NCBI GenBank assembly: GCA_008931825.1
Contig: QXVZ01018883.1
Coordinates: 1 to 31,034 of the forward strand
Direction of reading: 5' to 3'
Length of the DNA stretch: 31,034 nucleotides
Source: Phallusia fumigata
Taxonomy: Eukaryota; Chordata; Ascidiacea; Phlebobranchia; Ascidiidae
A program made the position numbers and the translations under genes. Positions 30,801 through 31,034 of this stretch are shown piece by piece. The stretch's first letter is position 1; the number at the start of each line of letters is the position of its first letter. The notes under the pieces were generated by a model. It searched no databases. It saw only the letters and a program-made list of their open reading frames with translations, and was not told where the DNA came from.

Positions 30801-30828
30801 GTATAATCTGACTGCACATGAAAGCAGG
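7293..30828 (-). CDS. Giant lectin/CCP/PLAT polycystin-1-like membrane protein (3' part)
   Basis: I thread 49 minus-strand exons with matching phases at all but one junction. The upstream exons lie beyond the window: exon 1 (30631-30828) begins in mid-codon after an acceptor. Exons 2-16: 30312-30507, 30140-30258, 29936-30083, 29554-29705, 29348-29491, 28890-29029, 28605-28800, 28336-28516, 26294-26447, 25675-25817, 25455-25606, 25164-25315, 24915-25089, 24339-24612, 23460-23658. The rest are listed under the domain entries. The visible product is about 3,690 residues: lectin modules, about 30 CCPs, a discoidin-like domain, TM1, PLAT, TM2-5. The membrane part resembles the polycystin-1 family up to TM5, then stops, so no channel segment is encoded. 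It is expected at the cell surface with the CCP rod outside. The ligand is unknown. An extracellular recognition role is inference. Confidence 0.82.
9600..10499 (-). other. Discoidin/galactose-binding-like domain before the first membrane helix
   Basis: Exons 10322-10499 and 9926-10142 and the first part of 7293-9833. A Thr/Pro-rich linker (IIETTPTTGPPYKK) is followed by FIWDNNPLTFWQARNWPG, EWTIEVHLGEPKAVFAVLIM and TNFTLVYVGSD, then MLWFQLIIHGT and REIGLY. The order of Asp-Asn, Trp, WTIEVHLG and the closing R-x-IGL resembles F5/8 type C (discoidin) jelly-roll domains. It occupies the place where polycystin-1 proteins usually have the GAIN/GPS region, and I see no Cys-framed GPS motif. Donor AAGTAGGC at 10321 is required for phase. 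Medium confidence in the fold, high in the exons. Confidence 0.5.
10559..15732 (-). other. CCP/sushi modules 17-30
   Basis: Exons 15578-15789, 15373-15471, 14903-15117, 14339-14612, 14075-14214, 13722-13897, 13474-13656, 13166-13305, 12867-12989, 12611-12795, 12430-12552, 12210-12352, 11883-12030, 11488-11680, 11317-11426, 11058-11260, 10790-10929 and 10559-10669. Starts include VSCKAPLAPK, IACKSPPVIPHSS, LDCGPPVK, ITCGEVPPVENG, IQCPKLLPK, NCEDPAVLPHA, LSCWAPD, VVCLAPPT, VTCYFKKIP, IFCGYPTLP, LSCNQPAP and SISCPAPP. Two donors are not the most obvious ones: TGTAAGA at 15372 and GGTCCCA at 14338 are needed to keep phase. The exon 12210-12352 uses a GC donor. Module 30 ends FRCTS and is followed by a short linker to the next domain. 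Confidence 0.76.
12031..12209 (-). other. GC-AG intron in the receptor gene
   Basis: Exon 12210-12352 ends TTTTACAG and the intron begins GCAGGT. Using this GC donor joins FYR to CHTGYWFEQN, the expected Cys2 region of CCP module 26. The alternative GT four bases downstream gives the wrong frame. Confidence 0.65.
15733..16140 (-). other. CCP module 16, missing Cys2 and Cys4
   Basis: Exon 15912-16188 plus the first part of 15578-15789. The module starts INCYDPGERPHS and keeps Cys3 in VTLQCSKTGQWE. Where Cys2 is expected (Y-x-C-x-x-GF) it reads YFADEGF, and where Cys4 is expected before the next module it reads HITFVPVSC, with Phe in the Cys position. So exactly one of the two CCP disulfide pairs (Cys2-Cys4) is gone, while Cys1 and Cys3 remain. 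The splice from 15912 to 15789 is in phase (AG+A). Confidence 0.6.
16773..17115 (-). other. Intron with a Cys-containing open stretch
   Basis: A 343-bp intron. A minus-strand frame at about 16797-16911 contains CQTCEDTFEV, but joining exons 17116-17443 and 16615-16772 directly is in phase and completes CCP module 14. The stretch is therefore treated as non-coding. Confidence 0.45.
17444..17754 (-). other. Intron, nothing else seen
   Basis: A 311-bp AT-rich intron between exons 17116-17443 and 17755-18178. Confidence 0.5.
18463..18748. mobile_element. Foldback (long terminal inverted repeat) element
   Basis: The left arm (18463-18552) and right arm (18662-18748) are inverted copies of about 85 bases: GAGCTGCAGACA, then GTGCAGCTGGTG, TTGGCC and TTTAGGCTAG-type words mirror each other. 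The unique middle is about 110 bp. There is no coding capacity. A 13-bp direct repeat, CTTTGTTCATCTT, lies at 18452-18464 and 18768-18780 around it. It is in intron 18179-18874 of the receptor gene. Confidence 0.7.
20130..20513. mobile_element. Non-autonomous hAT-type element (about 384 bp)
   Basis: It begins CAGGGGTCTCAAACTC and ends CATGTTTGAGACCCCTG, so the terminal inverted repeats match over about 15 bases. Flanking 8-bp sequences ACCTAAAA and ACCTAGAA agree at seven of eight positions, as expected for a hAT target-site duplication. It has no transposase frame. It sits in the 1.16-kb intron 19781-20945 of the receptor gene. Confidence 0.85.
21895..22702 (-). other. Long intron with two repeat signals
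   Basis: An 808-bp intron. It contains the diverged hAT remnant (22329-22538) and a separate inverted pair, CCCTTTCCATCTGT at 22000-22013 and its reverse complement at 22545-22558. No exon is seen in it. Confidence 0.45.
22329..22538. mobile_element. Diverged hAT-type remnant
   Basis: The right end reads GCAAAAAGGTTGTGCACTCCTG, the reverse of a CAGGAGTGCACAACC hAT end. The left end ATAGACCACAACCTGCAC is a weak match. Flanks CGGTAGAC and GCGTAGAC agree at six of eight positions. It lies in intron 21895-22702. Confidence 0.4.
22824..23459 (-). other. Intron, nothing else seen
   Basis: A 636-bp AT-rich intron between the ricin-like exon and CCP exon 22703-22823. The open frame reaching to 22881 carries no usable acceptor before an in-frame stop, so it is not coding beyond 22823. 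Confidence 0.5.
23460..24560 (-). other. Ricin-B-like insertion within the CCP array
   Basis: The C-terminal part of exon 24339-24612 and all of exon 23460-23658 do not fit the CCP pattern. They read LWVWHWSFHLKNKYTDTCLT, then VVMKTCDKDNIYQHWECI. The Trp-x-Trp, Asp-x-CysLeu and Gln-x-Trp spacing is like a ricin-type beta-trefoil repeat, resembling exons 3-4 of the same gene. The phases join exactly to the CCP exons on both sides (24339-24612 ends phase 0; 23460-23658 ends with one base that is completed in 22703-22823). It may be a single trefoil repeat rather than a full three-repeat domain. Confidence 0.5.
23659..24338 (-). other. Intron, nothing else seen
   Basis: A 680-bp AT-rich intron between the two ricin-like exons, with an A/T simple stretch at about 24269-24297. 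No exon or element is recognised. Confidence 0.5.
24811..24896. mobile_element. Tiny hAT-type remnant (86 bp)
   Basis: Flanked on both sides by the exact 8-bp duplication GTTTAAAC (24803-24810 and 24897-24904). The ends CAGAGATCTAAAACTTC and GTGTTTGAGAAAACTG are degenerate versions of the ends of the 384-bp element, and GAAGGCCACGTGTTTGAGA resembles its right end. It is intronic, 18 bp from an exon (24915). The target duplication is itself palindromic. Confidence 0.65.
25749..26217. repeat. 234-bp tandem duplication with an N at the join
   Basis: 25749-25982 and 25984-26217 are copies offset by 235 bases, with the N at 25983. They differ at roughly eight positions, far more than the neighbouring 1.1-kb pair. 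The copied segment holds the 5' part of CCP exon 25675-25817, so the right-hand copy (25984-26052) is only a truncated exon that would break the gene if real. Allelic sequence left in by the assembler is the simplest reading. Confidence 0.85.
26621..28819. repeat. 1.1-kb tandem duplication with an N at the join
   Basis: 26621-27719 and 27721-28819 are near-identical copies, offset by exactly 1,100 bases, with the single N at 27720 between them. I noticed only two differences by eye (CGGG/AGGG near 26798 and 27894; GTTATT/GTTGTT near 27460 and 28560). Each copy carries the same lectin-end exon (27505-27700; 28605-28800) and CCP exon (27236-27416; 28336-28516) plus introns. Duplication of introns at this identity with an N at the join points to an assembly artefact from two haplotypes, though a very recent real duplication would preserve the frame between units. 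Confidence 0.9.
27236..27700 (-). other. Duplicate lectin-end and CCP exons (probable assembly copy)
   Basis: Exons 27505-27700 and 27236-27416 repeat 28605-28800 and 28336-28516. They are left out of the 49-exon count because the surrounding 1.1 kb is duplicated at an N join. If real they would add one lectin-end unit and one CCP in frame. Confidence 0.6.
28605..30828 (-). other. N-terminal C-type-lectin-like and ricin-B-like modules
   Basis: Exons 1-8 of the receptor gene. Exons 1-2 read like a C-type lectin domain: CFHVQSDYTTYSSYSEAE, then HGGHLAFPHSE, then YWLGIEDIG and WQNHDGK. Exons 3-4 look like ricin-B/beta-trefoil sequence: WWTWLTHDHLYNVDLG, GLCLQAT, and a C-x-L-x-NVDQSF-x-C word. 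Exon 5 ends LQYLCHWELKPP. Exons 6-8 give a second lectin-like unit, with F-x-AsnSer then LAVLEN-like MAVLENV, and a typical C-terminal half with NWCVAML and FCSSRLAGRVCEA. Polycystin-1 itself carries a C-type lectin domain, so the family context supports this. Exact domain borders and sugar-binding residues cannot be fixed by eye. Confidence 0.6.
29030..29347 (-). other. Intron, nothing else seen
   Basis: A 318-bp AT-rich intron between lectin-region exons 28890-29029 and 29348-29491. Confidence 0.5.
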
Positions 30829-31006
30829 CTGAAAGATAACAAAATGTGGCTTTAGGTCATAATATTACTTCAAAATAATTTTTTTCTTGCGACTTGCAAA
30901 GACTAACAATTCATCTAAAAAAAGTAATCCAACAATATCTGCCCATTATCTCTCTGACATATATATTCTACGGTTGACTGATAGTAATGACTTCGTTGCC
31001 CTAGAG

Positions 31007-31034
31007 CAGGCCTGCCCAACCTTTTAAGCATTGC
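31007..31034. mobile_element. Start of a hAT-type element running off the window
   Basis: CAGGCCTGCCCAACCTTTT at the right edge matches the common CAGGGGTGCCCAACCTTT hAT end. The other end is not in the window. Confidence 0.45.

Overview
The window is animal nuclear DNA. Genes are split by many GT-AG (and two GC-AG) introns, intergenic DNA is AT-rich, polyadenylation-type signals occur, and there are no bacterial gene features. The families present (ZNF367-type zinc finger, polycystin-1-like membrane protein with C-type lectin and sushi/CCP modules), the fairly short introns and the apparent allelic duplications at single-N assembly joins suggest a highly heterozygous, compact-genome marine invertebrate. 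A tunicate such as Ciona is my best guess, held with low confidence.

Layout: (1) 379-1425, + strand, the last five visible exons of an unidentified conserved-looking gene. (2) 1426-3371, an intergenic/promoter region with a CpG-rich stretch and good E2F motifs. (3) 3372-6496, + strand, an eight-exon gene of 514 codons that I identify as a ZNF367 orthologue. It has the RGRPRADV box, three clustered zinc fingers and the C-terminal [13 protein letters not shown] motif. (4) 6497-7292, the shared 3' region of two convergent genes. (5) 30828-7293, - strand, the 3' part of one very large gene. I can thread 49 exons (about 11.1 kb of coding sequence, about 3,690 residues); the 5' end lies beyond the right edge.

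Read N to C, the large protein has C-type-lectin-like and ricin-B-like modules, about five CCP (sushi) modules, a second ricin-like insertion, about twenty-five more CCP modules, and a galactose-binding/discoidin-like domain. It then has a first membrane helix, a PLAT-like domain, helices 2-3, a long Ser/Thr/Asp-rich cytoplasmic loop, helices 4-5, and a stop. This is the membrane plan of a polycystin-1 protein without the six-helix channel part, joined to a complement-like ectodomain. Intron phases agree at every junction except one (28605 to 28516), where the frame does not close.

Two local duplications (25749-26217 and 26621-28819) each have a single N exactly at their junction. They are most likely unmerged haplotypes rather than biology. 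Several small hAT-type elements and one foldback element sit in the large gene's introns. The two identified genes are not obviously functionally linked. The large receptor is the candidate novel system: a lectin/complement-like polycystin, plausibly used in cell or gamete recognition, though that role is inference.
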